A stretch of DNA of 64,000 bases from Pseudomarimonas sp964350895 (GTDB lineage Bacteria; Pseudomonadota; Gammaproteobacteria; Xanthomonadales; Xanthomonadaceae): NCBI GenBank assembly GCA_964350895.1, contig CAYGMG010000004.1, positions 1 through 64,000 on the forward strand. Direction: 5' to 3'. The position numbers and the translations under genes are program-made. Below are positions 52,455 to 60,403 of this stretch, in pieces. Numbering within the stretch: position 1 is the stretch's first letter; the number at the start of each line of letters is the position of its first letter. Under the pieces are notes generated by a model. It saw only the letters and a program-made list of their open reading frames with translations. It was not told the origin of the DNA and did not search any database.

Positions 52455-55133
52455 CTATTCGAATCCCGAATCGAAGATCACCGGCTCGGGCGCATTGCCT
52501 TCGGCGACCAGCCTGAACAGCAGGGCTTCCGCTTGCGGATCGAGATTGGGAAAGGCCATCGGGGTGGCTGCGGACAGGCTGCAGTTGCCCTTAAACGGCG
52601 AGGTGCCTCTAGGGCAGGAAATGTCGCGATAGACCTGGTCGAGATAGCCGGCATAGTTGTCGGTGGAGAGCCTGCCCGACACTGGGGAGCTGGAGGAGCC
52701 TCCTCCCGGCACCCTGGTCCAGGCGTCACCGTTCGCGTCGGTCACGGCACTGGAAAGCAGCCGACCTTGGCTATCCCACAGATCGATGGAGACGTCGGCG
52801 ATCCCGGCGAGGCTCAGCGCGTCGACGGCACGAGTGCGTCGCGCATACGACGGCTCAAGGTCGATGTCCCAGCCGACGTCCTCGGTCCCGACGCTTAGTA
52901 CATCGGCGGACTCGATCACGCAGCCAGAGAAGGCACTGCTCGGATACGTCAATGCCGGGGGGCAGGAGGGAGCTCCTCGATAGCGCGGCCAGAAGCCGTC
53001 CAGATTGACACCGATTCGGTAGTCTCCTGGCTCCAGATCGCTGATCACCAGTTCATTGGCGTCTTCCAGCGTGCTGGTGAAGAGTCCCGGGACCGGCTGA
53101 TTGCTGCTATCCAGTACGCTCACCGGCTCGTACCAGAAATAGTGCTGCCCGACATCGATGCGTGTCGCGCCGCTGAACAGGCGCATCCTGACTGAGGCGC
53201 GCCGGCTCAGCTCAAAGTCGATGTCGTAGTCGCCGGACTGCAGGTCCAGCGCAATGGGTGCTGCATCAGGGCAGTCGATGCGGGGATCCTCGGTCTCGCA
53301 GACTGTGCCCGGGTGCGCCCGATCCTCGTGCTGTGTCGAGGTCGCCTGGAGGAGATAGGTTCCGGGACGGATGGTGTCGAACTCGTAGTGTCCGGTCTCG
53401 TCCGCCTGCGCACCGACCCCCCCGGAATGTACCCCTTCGACATCGACGTTCCACAGTCTCACGACCGACTGCGCCAGCGGCGCGCCGGTGCCTGCCTCGG
53501 TGATGCGGCCCCGTATCGAAGGGTAGTGGGTAATGGGGAGAGTGATCCGGACGACATCGCCCGGCCCGCTGACTACCACCGGCTCAGCCTGGGCGATCTC
53601 GGCATTGCAATCGCCGGGACAGACGATGGAAGGGTAAAGCGTGTAGAAGGACCAGGGGGTAGCGATCTGCACCAGATATTCGCCAGGCTCAAGGGGGCCC
53701 AGTCGAACCTTCCCTCCCGCCAGGAGAAAGCTGAAGGTGGAACTCAGTACGGCACCATTGGGGCGCCTCAGCGACACATACACAAACGGAAACGAATCCG
53801 GGGCAGGGCGCTCGAGCTGCAGTGTCGCTTCAATGTAGGCGTACTTCGTCAAACGGAAGTCCAGATCGCTGGACTGCCCGTCGGCGAGCTCAATAGCGGA
53901 CACCGAACCCGACCAGCATCCAGTCGTCGAACAGGGTTGGTCATCGTGCCAGCGGCCGCGATACTCGGAATGCTCCGCGCTGATGAGATAGCGCCCAGGC
54001 ACCAGGGCGGTCAAACGGTAGTTGCCCAAGTCGTCGGTGACGGTCGACATGGCAGGGCCAGTGAAGGTCGAAGGGGATGCCTCGACTTGCGCATTGGCAA
54101 GCGGTGCGCCGGACTCGCGATCCGACACTCGTCCATGAAGGGTATGCCCCGGCCCCAGGTGGAAGTCGATCCCGCCGCGTCCTTCCGCGGGAATGTCGAC
54201 CGTGGCGCTGGGCCCGCATTGATGAAAGTCGTTGTAGCGACGCCAGCAGTAGGCGCCGCCGAGTACTTCGTGAACGTAGTTGAGCGAATCGGGACTACCG
54301 TACTGGTCGAAAGTGCGCGCCAGGTAGCTGCCTTGGGTGTCCGCATTGGCCAAGATGCGAAAGCGCCCCGCAGCGTCCGTTTGCCCTGCGTACCGGAGCC
54401 AGCTGGTGCCCGACGATTGGATCGCCACCCCGACGCCTGGAATTCCCGCGCCGTTCGATTCGTCGAGCACGCGTCCGCTGACCGCGATGGCGGGGTTCAG
54501 CGACAGGGTGACCTGGTCGGCAAGGGAGCTGTTGGAGATGCGGAACAGGAAGGGTTCACCGACGAAATCTGCCTCGACGCCGAGCTCGGCGTTCAGACCG
54601 AAGCTGTCGTCGTCGCTGGCCAGAGTGGCTTCTGTCTCCATGCAGGACGCGATTTGCTCGATCCGGGTGTCGGCCTGGGAGCCCCGGCTGCTGAGGAGGA
54701 ATGCTCCCGTCCTTCCGGCGTGCCAGCGGATCCAGACTTGTCGTCCTTGCGGAAGAACCAGTTCGGCGCGATCGCCGGCTTTGACGATCAAGGCGGTTTC
54801 GCAGCGTGAGCCGGCGCCGGTTGGGCCGACGGTCAGCAAGGGCGGTGAAACTGGCTCATCTTGGGTTTTGGCATGCTGGCTCGATTGTCCGGAAAGCAGG
54901 GACGCAAGGCTGCGCACCTGGTTCAACTTCGCACTGGCCAGCTCATCAGTCAGCCCCGGAAACTCCGGGGTGGCCGAGGGTTGTTCGCCAGCAGCCCATT
55001 GCTGTTGCAGCAGAGCGTGCCACTGCTGGACTTCGGTCAGCGCCGGGGTGTCGGCAGTGGCTTCGGATGCCGAGGCGGCAGCCACTGAAAGCAAAACACA
55101 GAACCGGGCGGTAGCCCTCGCGTAAAGGTGCAT
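52455..55133 (-). CDS. Secreted protein with repeated carboxypeptidase-regulatory-like domains
   Basis: The protein has 892 residues and a signal peptide (FCVLLSVAAASASEATA). After a helical segment and a pre-peptidase-like beta domain, there are repeated CarboxypepD_reg/SpaA-type beta sandwiches. Typical openings are VSGRVLDESNGAGIPGVGV, LHGRVSDRESGAPLANAQVE, IRGRITEAGTGAPLAQSVVR and TRAVDALSLAGIADVSIDLW, each followed by a glycine-tyrosine rung such as DDLGNYRLTALVPGRYLI. Such domains act as structural or adhesive modules on the outside of the cell. The protein ends exactly in IFDSGFE, matching the terminal motif of other exported proteins here. It is a single-gene unit, 111 bp upstream-adjacent to the end of puuB. 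No catalytic domain is recognised. Confidence 0.75.
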   Translation of the reverse strand: MHLYARATARFCVLLSVAAASASEATADTPALTEVQQWHALLQQQWAAGEQPSATPEFPGLTDELASAKLNQVRSLASLLSGQSSQHAKTQDEPVSPPLLTVGPTGAGSRCETALIVKAGDRAELVLPQGRQVWIRWHAGRTGAFLLSSRGSQADTRIEQIASCMETEATLASDDDSFGLNAELGVEADFVGEPFLFRISNSSLADQVTLSLNPAIAVSGRVLDESNGAGIPGVGVAIQSSGTSWLRYAGQTDAAGRFRILANADTQGSYLARTFDQYGSPDSLNYVHEVLGGAYCWRRYNDFHQCGPSATVDIPAEGRGGIDFHLGPGHTLHGRVSDRESGAPLANAQVEASPSTFTGPAMSTVTDDLGNYRLTALVPGRYLISAEHSEYRGRWHDDQPCSTTGCWSGSVSAIELADGQSSDLDFRLTKYAYIEATLQLERPAPDSFPFVYVSLRRPNGAVLSSTFSFLLAGGKVRLGPLEPGEYLVQIATPWSFYTLYPSIVCPGDCNAEIAQAEPVVVSGPGDVVRITLPITHYPSIRGRITEAGTGAPLAQSVVRLWNVDVEGVHSGGVGAQADETGHYEFDTIRPGTYLLQATSTQHEDRAHPGTVCETEDPRIDCPDAAPIALDLQSGDYDIDFELSRRASVRMRLFSGATRIDVGQHYFWYEPVSVLDSSNQPVPGLFTSTLEDANELVISDLEPGDYRIGVNLDGFWPRYRGAPSCPPALTYPSSAFSGCVIESADVLSVGTEDVGWDIDLEPSYARRTRAVDALSLAGIADVSIDLWDSQGRLLSSAVTDANGDAWTRVPGGGSSSSPVSGRLSTDNYAGYLDQVYRDISCPRGTSPFKGNCSLSAATPMAFPNLDPQAEALLFRLVAEGNAPEPVIFDSGFE

Positions 55134-55244
55134 TGTCGATGCTCGGTGCAGGAGTCGGGCGCCGGGGAACCCCGCGGCGTGGCGACTTTAACTCGGCGTC
55201 ACACTTTGTGGAAAGGCGCTTGCGCTACCAAGCACTGCTCCGCT

Positions 55245-56534
55245 TTACCACAGGGCATCACGCAGCTTGTACCAGCCCATCGCGGCGACCAGCAGCGGGG
55301 TGCGGAACCAGCGGCCGCCGGGGAAGGGCAGGTGGCGCAGGCGGGAGAACGCATCGAGGCGTTCGGATTGGCCGCGGATCGCCTCGGCAATGATCCGGCC
55401 GGCAAGCTGGGTGGTATTGAGCCCGTGGCCGCTGAAGCCCTGGGCGAAGTAAAGGTTGTGGCCGAGACGTCCCCAGTGCGGGGCGCGGCTGAGGCTGATG
55501 CCGATATTGCCGCCCCACACGTATTGCAGGTCGACCGCGCCAAGGCGCGGAAAGACCTTGCCGATGCGCCGGCGCATCACGCCGGCCAGATTCGGCGGCG
55601 GCAGGGTCGAGTAGCTGGCGCGGCCGCCGAACAGCAGCCGGTGGTCGCGGGTGAGGCGGAAGTAATCCAGCGCCCAGTTCACGTCGGCCACCGCCATCCC
55701 GTTGCCGATCAGGGTTAGCGCGCGCTGCTCGCCAAGCGGCTCGGTCACCGCGATATAGCTGCCGACCGGCATCACCCGCGCATGCAGCTCGGGCACCAGG
55801 GGGCCGAGGTAGGCATTGCCGCCGAGCACGCCGAAGGGCGCGCTCACGCTGCCTTGGGCAGTGTCGAAGCGCAGCGGGTCGCCGCGCCGGATCGCGGTGA
55901 CCGGACTGGCCTCGAAGATTTGAACACCCAGTTGGCGCGCGGCCCGGGCCAGGCCCTGCACGTACTTGAGCGGGTGCAGGTGGCCGCTGTTCGGATCGAA
56001 CAGGGCGCCGAGATAGCGCTCGCTGTCCAGCTGCGCCTTGAGCTGCGCTGCCGACCACCATTCCAGCGGATAGCCATAGCGCGTCGCCAGCTGTTCGCGC
56101 TCGGTGCGCAGGGCGCGCTCCTGGCGCGGCTTGATCGGCACATGGGCGTGCCCGGCCTGCCAGTCGCAGTCGATGTCGTAGCGCTCGCAGCGCTGGTGGA
56201 TCAGGTCGAGTCCCTCCAGCGACCAGCTGAACATCGACTTCGCGACATCCGCGCCGAGCGCTGCTTCCAGCACGTGCGGCTCGCAGCCATAGCCGAAGAT
56301 CGCCTGGCCGCCGTTGCGCCCCGAGGCGCCCCAGCCGACCCGTCTGGCTTCGAGCACGACTACCCGGCGCCCGGCCTCGGCCAGCTCCAGCGCAGCGGAC
56401 AGGCCGGTAAGCCCGCCGCCCAGCACCACGACATCGGCATCCAGATCGTCCTGCAATGGCGCTGAAACAGGCTGTTCAGCAACGCTGGCCGCGTACCACG
56501 ACGGCGCATGCGCCAGCGCGGCGGCTTCAGACAT
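55245..56534 (-). CDS. puuB: Gamma-glutamylputrescine oxidase-type FAD oxidoreductase
   Basis: This 429-residue DAO-family flavoprotein has the FAD-binding Rossmann motif VVVLGGGLTGLSAALELAEA (36-55), the ARRVGWGASGRNGGQ segment typical of PuuB/OrdL, and the C-terminal GFSGHGLNTTQLAGRIIAEA. It oxidises the free amino group of gamma-glutamylputrescine, giving the aldehyde used by PuuC plus ammonium and hydrogen peroxide. Its first eight bases overlap the end of puuA, so it is translated from the same mRNA. Confidence 0.93.
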   Translation of the reverse strand: MSEAAALAHAPSWYAASVAEQPVSAPLQDDLDADVVVLGGGLTGLSAALELAEAGRRVVVLEARRVGWGASGRNGGQAIFGYGCEPHVLEAALGADVAKSMFSWSLEGLDLIHQRCERYDIDCDWQAGHAHVPIKPRQERALRTEREQLATRYGYPLEWWSAAQLKAQLDSERYLGALFDPNSGHLHPLKYVQGLARAARQLGVQIFEASPVTAIRRGDPLRFDTAQGSVSAPFGVLGGNAYLGPLVPELHARVMPVGSYIAVTEPLGEQRALTLIGNGMAVADVNWALDYFRLTRDHRLLFGGRASYSTLPPPNLAGVMRRRIGKVFPRLGAVDLQYVWGGNIGISLSRAPHWGRLGHNLYFAQGFSGHGLNTTQLAGRIIAEAIRGQSERLDAFSRLRHLPFPGGRWFRTPLLVAAMGWYKLRDALW

Positions 56535-57894
56535 GGCGCAGGTACCAGTCGATCTCCAGCGAGGTGACCTCGCGCTCGAAGCTGCGCAGCTCCTTCCACT
56601 TCAGCTGGCCATAGATATGCCGGAAGGCCTCGCCGAACTGCTCGGCAATGAAGTCGCTGGCGCAGAAGCGCTGGATGCTCTGCCGCCAGTGCGGCTCCTG
56701 CAGGGTGGTCTGCTCGTAGGCATTGCCGGTGATCGGAGGCCCCGGATCATGGCCGTGTTCGATGCCGTCGAGCATCCCCGCCAGCACGGCGGCGGTGACC
56801 AGGTAGGGATTGGCGTCGGCGCCGGCGATCCGGTGCTCGACACGGATATTGTCCGGATCGCTGTAGGGCACGCGCATCGCCACCGTGCGGTTGTTGAAGC
56901 CCCAGCAGGTGTTCAGCGGGACAAAGGCGTTGAGCACGAAGCGCCGGTAGCTGTTGGCATTCGGCGCGAACAGCAGCATGCAGTCGTCGGCGCAGCGCTG
57001 TAGCCCGCCGATGGCATGCCGCAGGCTGTCGGACGGGGCCTCCGGAGTGCAGGCGAAGACGTTGCGGCCGTCGCGGTCGAGCACGCTGACGTGTACGTGC
57101 AGACCGCTTCCTGCCTGCTCGACGAAGGGCTTGGGCATGAAGCTGGCCTGCATGCCCTGCTGGGCGGCGATCGCCTTGATCGCGCGCTTGAGCATCAGCG
57201 CGTCGTCGCAGGCGGCCAGGGCGTCGGCGCGGTGCTTGAGATTGATCTCGAACTGGCCGGGCGCGTACTCGGCCACCGCGGTATCGGCCGGGATGCCCTG
57301 GGCCACGCAGGCGGCGGCCACCGCGTCGGTGAACTCGCGGAAGTCGTGCAGGTCCTGCAGGTAATAGACCTGGGTCGCCTGGTTGCGCCGGCCGGTGGCC
57401 GGATTGATCGTGGTCTGCGGATGGCCATCGCCGTCCAGTCGGGCGTCGAGCAGGTAGAACTCCAGCTCGACCGCGACCACCGGTGTCCAGCCACGCTCCG
57501 CGTAGCGCGCCAGCACCCGACGAAGGACCTCGCGCGGATTGGCTTCGAACGCATTGCCGGCAAGGTCCTCCATGCACAGCAGGGCCTGCAGGGTTGGAAC
57601 GCCGGCCCAGGGCACCGGACGCAGGCTGCCGGAGAGCGGCCGGCAGACCCGGTCCTCGTCGCCGATGTCGTAGCCGAGCCCGGTTTCCTCGACGGTGTTG
57701 CCGGTGATGTCGGTGGCGATCAGCGACATCGGCAGGCACACGCCCTGCGCCATCACTTTGTCCAGCGCATCGCGGGTGATCCGCTTGCCGCGCAGCAGGC
57801 CGTTCATGTCGGCAAGAATCAGCTCGACGGCCTTGGCATCGGGCAAGGCAGCAAGGGCGGCGGCATCGGCGTCGTGAAGCGGCAGGCTAGGCAT
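56527..57894 (-). CDS. puuA: Gamma-glutamylputrescine synthetase (glutamine synthetase family)
   Basis: The 455-residue protein is a GS-family ligase, not a nitrogen-assimilating GlnA. Catalytic-domain signatures are VVAVELEFYLLD, EYAPGQFEINLKH, MPKPFVEQAGSGLHVHVSVL and the NNRTVAMRVPYSDPDNIRVE region. PuuA/SpuI couples glutamate to putrescine with ATP, the entry step of the gamma-glutamyl route. It is divergent from puuD; the 179-bp spacer contains a palindrome like that before the repressor gene, overlapping a TTGACA -35 on this strand. Together with puuB it forms a two-gene operon. A second GS-like ligase (58828-60207) is encoded nearby. Confidence 0.92.
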   Translation of the reverse strand: MPSLPLHDADAAALAALPDAKAVELILADMNGLLRGKRITRDALDKVMAQGVCLPMSLIATDITGNTVEETGLGYDIGDEDRVCRPLSGSLRPVPWAGVPTLQALLCMEDLAGNAFEANPREVLRRVLARYAERGWTPVVAVELEFYLLDARLDGDGHPQTTINPATGRRNQATQVYYLQDLHDFREFTDAVAAACVAQGIPADTAVAEYAPGQFEINLKHRADALAACDDALMLKRAIKAIAAQQGMQASFMPKPFVEQAGSGLHVHVSVLDRDGRNVFACTPEAPSDSLRHAIGGLQRCADDCMLLFAPNANSYRRFVLNAFVPLNTCWGFNNRTVAMRVPYSDPDNIRVEHRIAGADANPYLVTAAVLAGMLDGIEHGHDPGPPITGNAYEQTTLQEPHWRQSIQRFCASDFIAEQFGEAFRHIYGQLKWKELRSFEREVTSLEIDWYLRHV

Positions 57895-57944
57895 GTGAAA
57901 ACAGTCGCAGGGCAGGTCGGCGGATGCTAGCAGAAGGCGAAAGT

Positions 57945-57959
57945 GTCAAGAATATTCAC
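57945..57959. promoter_or_regulatory. Candidate PuuR/PauR operator between puuA and puuD
   Basis: GTCAAG-AAT-ATTCAC matches the palindrome at 6486-6500 (GTCAA-N5-TTSAC, same 15-bp length). On the minus strand it contains TTGACA, a consensus -35 for puuA, so binding there would block puuA transcription. The spacer is otherwise GC-rich, which makes the site conspicuous. Confidence 0.6.
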
Positions 57960-58018
57960 CGCCTGGCACGGCTCCGCGGGGCTTTTCGGGCCATAGGGAG
58001 GGCATTTCAGCCCTGGCG

Positions 58019-58047
58019 TTGAAAAAGTCGAACGGCCGGGGTAGGGT
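58019..58047 (+). promoter_or_regulatory. Possible sigma-70 promoter of the puuD/spu operon
   Basis: TTGAAA (58019-58024) and TAGGGT (58042-58047) are 17 bp apart. The predicted transcript would start about 20 bp before the puuD ATG, which leaves a short leader and only a weak ribosome-binding site, so the assignment is tentative. Confidence 0.35.
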
Positions 58048-58073
58048 GCCGGAGGACTCCCGAGACGCTCCAT

Positions 58074-58826
58074 ATGCGCCGACTCGCCAAGGTCGCGGTC
58101 CCCGCCGATCGCAAGATGATCGGCCCCCATCCGTTTCAGTCGGTGGGCGAGAAATACCTGCGTGCGTTGCGCGACGCTGCCGGCGTCTGGCCGCTGCCGC
58201 TGCCGTCCCCGCTGGCTGGCGAGGTGGAGCAGTGGCTCGACGAGGTCGATGGCCTGTTCCTCACCGGATCGCACAGCAATATCGAGCCGCACCGCTTCGG
58301 CGCCGAGGTGGTCGACCGCGGATTCCAGCATGACCCGGCGCGCGACGAGGCCAGCCTGGCCCTGATCCCGCTGGCGCTCGAACGCGGCCTGCCGGTGTTC
58401 GCGGTGTGCCGCGGCCTGCAGGAAGTCAATGTCTCCTTCGGCGGCAGCCTGCTGCAGAAGGTCCACGAAACGCCAGGTTATGCGGACCACCGCGAGGACA
58501 ACGCACAGCCGCTCGAGATGCAGTACGCGCCGGCGCATGCAGTCAGCCTGTCCGAGGGCGGCGTACTGGCCGGCATCGCCGGGGCACTGCGGGTCGAGGT
58601 CAACTCCTTGCACGGACAGGGCATCGATCGCCTCGGTCGCGACCTGCTGGTCGAGGCGCGCGCTGACGATGGGCTGATCGAGGCCGTGCGGCATGTCGAT
58701 CCGGGACGCTATCTGCTCGCCGTGCAGTGGCATCCCGAGTGGCGTGCCACCGAGAATGCGTTCTACGCCGGTACCTTCCGGCACTTCGGCGACGCCTGCC
58801 GTCGCCACCAGGACAAGCGCAGCTGA
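58074..58826 (+). CDS. puuD: Gamma-glutamyl-gamma-aminobutyrate hydrolase (class I glutamine amidotransferase fold)
   Basis: This 250-residue peptidase C26 family protein has the nucleophile Cys112 in VFAVCRGLQEVNV (Cys114 in E. coli PuuD) and the histidine-glutamate pair in VQWHPEW near residue 222. It hydrolyses gamma-glutamyl-GABA to glutamate and GABA, closing the gamma-glutamyl cycle. In the Pseudomonas spu locus the same protein is SpuA. The start at 58074 keeps the first beta strand (KVAVPADRK); a start at the next ATG would remove it. One base separates its stop from the following ligase gene. Confidence 0.92.
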   Translation: MRRLAKVAVPADRKMIGPHPFQSVGEKYLRALRDAAGVWPLPLPSPLAGEVEQWLDEVDGLFLTGSHSNIEPHRFGAEVVDRGFQHDPARDEASLALIPLALERGLPVFAVCRGLQEVNVSFGGSLLQKVHETPGYADHREDNAQPLEMQYAPAHAVSLSEGGVLAGIAGALRVEVNSLHGQGIDRLGRDLLVEARADDGLIEAVRHVDPGRYLLAVQWHPEWRATENAFYAGTFRHFGDACRRHQDKRS

Positions 58827-58827
58827 C

Positions 58828-60207
58828 ATGGCCAAGAAAAAGAACGCCCTGCCGCCGCAGGTGCAGATCGAGCACGAGCTCAAACGCTGGCTCAAGGACA
58901 ACCGGATCACCGAGGTGGAATGTCTGGTGCCCGATTTCACCGGCAACGCCCGCGGCAAGATCGTCCCGGCGACCAAGTACTCCCACGACTACGGCACCCG
59001 GCTGCCCGAGGGCATTTTCGTCACCACGGTGACCGGCGACTTCCCCGACAACTACTACGACCTGGTCTCGCCCTCGGACTCGGACATGTACCTGCGCCCG
59101 GATCCGGACAGCCGGCGCATGGTGCCCTGGGCCACCGACCCCACCGCGCAGATCATCCATGACTGCTACACGCGCGATGGCCGACCGCACGAGCTGGCAC
59201 CGCGCAACGTGTTGCGCCGCGTGCTGTCGGCCTACGAGACGCTGGGCTTGACCCCCATCGTGGCGCCCGAGGTGGAGTTCTTCCTGGTGCAGAAGAACAC
59301 CGACCCGGACTTTCCGCTGCAGCCGCCGGCCGGGCGCTCGGGCCGGCCGGAAACCGCGCGGCAGTCCTACTCGATCGACGCGGTCAACGAGTTCGACCCG
59401 ATCCTCGACCTGATGTACGACTACGCCGAGGCGATGGAACTGGATGTGGATACGCTGATCCACGAGAGCGGCGCCGCCCAGCTGGAGATCAATTTCGAAC
59501 ATGCCGATGCGATGTCGCGCGCGGATCAGGTGTTCCTGTTCAAGCGCGCCATGCGTGAAGCCGCGCTGCGTCATGGTGTCTACGCGACCTTCCTGGCAAA
59601 GCCGATGGAGGGCGAGCCGGGCAGTGCCATGCACCTGCACCAGAGCCTGGTCGACGCTGACGGCCGCAACGTGTTCGCCGGCGACAAGCCGGGCGAGCAT
59701 AGCCAGCTGTTCCAGCATTACCTTGCCGGGCTGCAGAAGTACGTGCCCTACGCCATGCCGTTCTTCGCCCCCAACGTGAACTCCTACCGGCGACTGCTGC
59801 TCGGCGAGATTTCGCCAAAGAACGTCGAGTGGGGCTATGACAACCGCACCTGCGGCCTGCGCGTGCCGATGGACTCGCTGGAGAACAGCCGGGTCGAGAG
59901 CCGCTTTCCGGGCTCTGATGCCAATCCTTATCTCGCCATCGCGGCAACCCTGGCCTGCGGCCTGCTCGGCATACGCGAAAAGCTGATGCCCAGCGAGCCG
60001 ATGACCGGCAATGCCCACGACAAGGGCGTGACCATTCCGCGCTCGCTGCACGAGGCACTGCAGTGGCTGGGTGAATGCCCCGAGCTTGGCTCGGTGCTCG
60101 GTCCGCGCTTCGTTACCGCCTATTCGGCGGTCAAGGAAAAAGAGTACGAGACCTACTTCCGGGTGATCAGCTCCTGGGAGCGGGAGTTCCTGCTGTTGAA
60201 TGTTTGA
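58828..60207 (+). CDS. spuB: Second gamma-glutamylpolyamine synthetase-like ligase (SpuB type)
   Basis: The start at 58828 gives 459 residues. GS-family catalytic blocks are VAPEVEFFLVQ, ESGAAQLEINFEHADAMSRA, AKPMEGEPGSAMHLHQSLVD and GYDNRTCGLRVPMDS. It differs clearly from puuA, so the locus has two ligases, as in Pseudomonas, where paralogues prefer different polyamines (putrescine, cadaverine, spermidine or spermine). It follows puuD with one base between and matches the spuA-spuB order. Which amine it uses cannot be told here. Confidence 0.88.
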   Translation: MAKKKNALPPQVQIEHELKRWLKDNRITEVECLVPDFTGNARGKIVPATKYSHDYGTRLPEGIFVTTVTGDFPDNYYDLVSPSDSDMYLRPDPDSRRMVPWATDPTAQIIHDCYTRDGRPHELAPRNVLRRVLSAYETLGLTPIVAPEVEFFLVQKNTDPDFPLQPPAGRSGRPETARQSYSIDAVNEFDPILDLMYDYAEAMELDVDTLIHESGAAQLEINFEHADAMSRADQVFLFKRAMREAALRHGVYATFLAKPMEGEPGSAMHLHQSLVDADGRNVFAGDKPGEHSQLFQHYLAGLQKYVPYAMPFFAPNVNSYRRLLLGEISPKNVEWGYDNRTCGLRVPMDSLENSRVESRFPGSDANPYLAIAATLACGLLGIREKLMPSEPMTGNAHDKGVTIPRSLHEALQWLGECPELGSVLGPRFVTAYSAVKEKEYETYFRVISSWEREFLLLNV

Positions 60208-60213
60208 AGGGCA

Positions 60214-60391
60214 GTGATGGGTGATTCGTGATGGGTGATTCGAAAGAGTGGGTGCTCGGCGATGTGAGCCGGGTTCGCCTGGCCAAGTGCTTCTGCGGCC
60301 AAGGCCTTGGTGGGGTCGGTTGTACTCAATGCCGGCCCGGGCTCGGCTCGCGCGCTCTTCCACGAATCACGAATCACGAATCACCCATCAC
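60214..60391. repeat. Inverted array of GTGATTC/GTGATGG heptamers between spuB and spuC
   Basis: 60214-60242 is a tandem of GTGATGGGTGATTCG; 60361-60391 is its inverted counterpart with three GAATCAC copies and a CCCATCAC end. The first 17 bases of the two are exactly complementary. The arms flank about 118 bp and could close a large hairpin around the spacer in the operon mRNA. Confidence 0.75.
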
Positions 60392-60403
60392 GGAAACAAG
60401 CCC

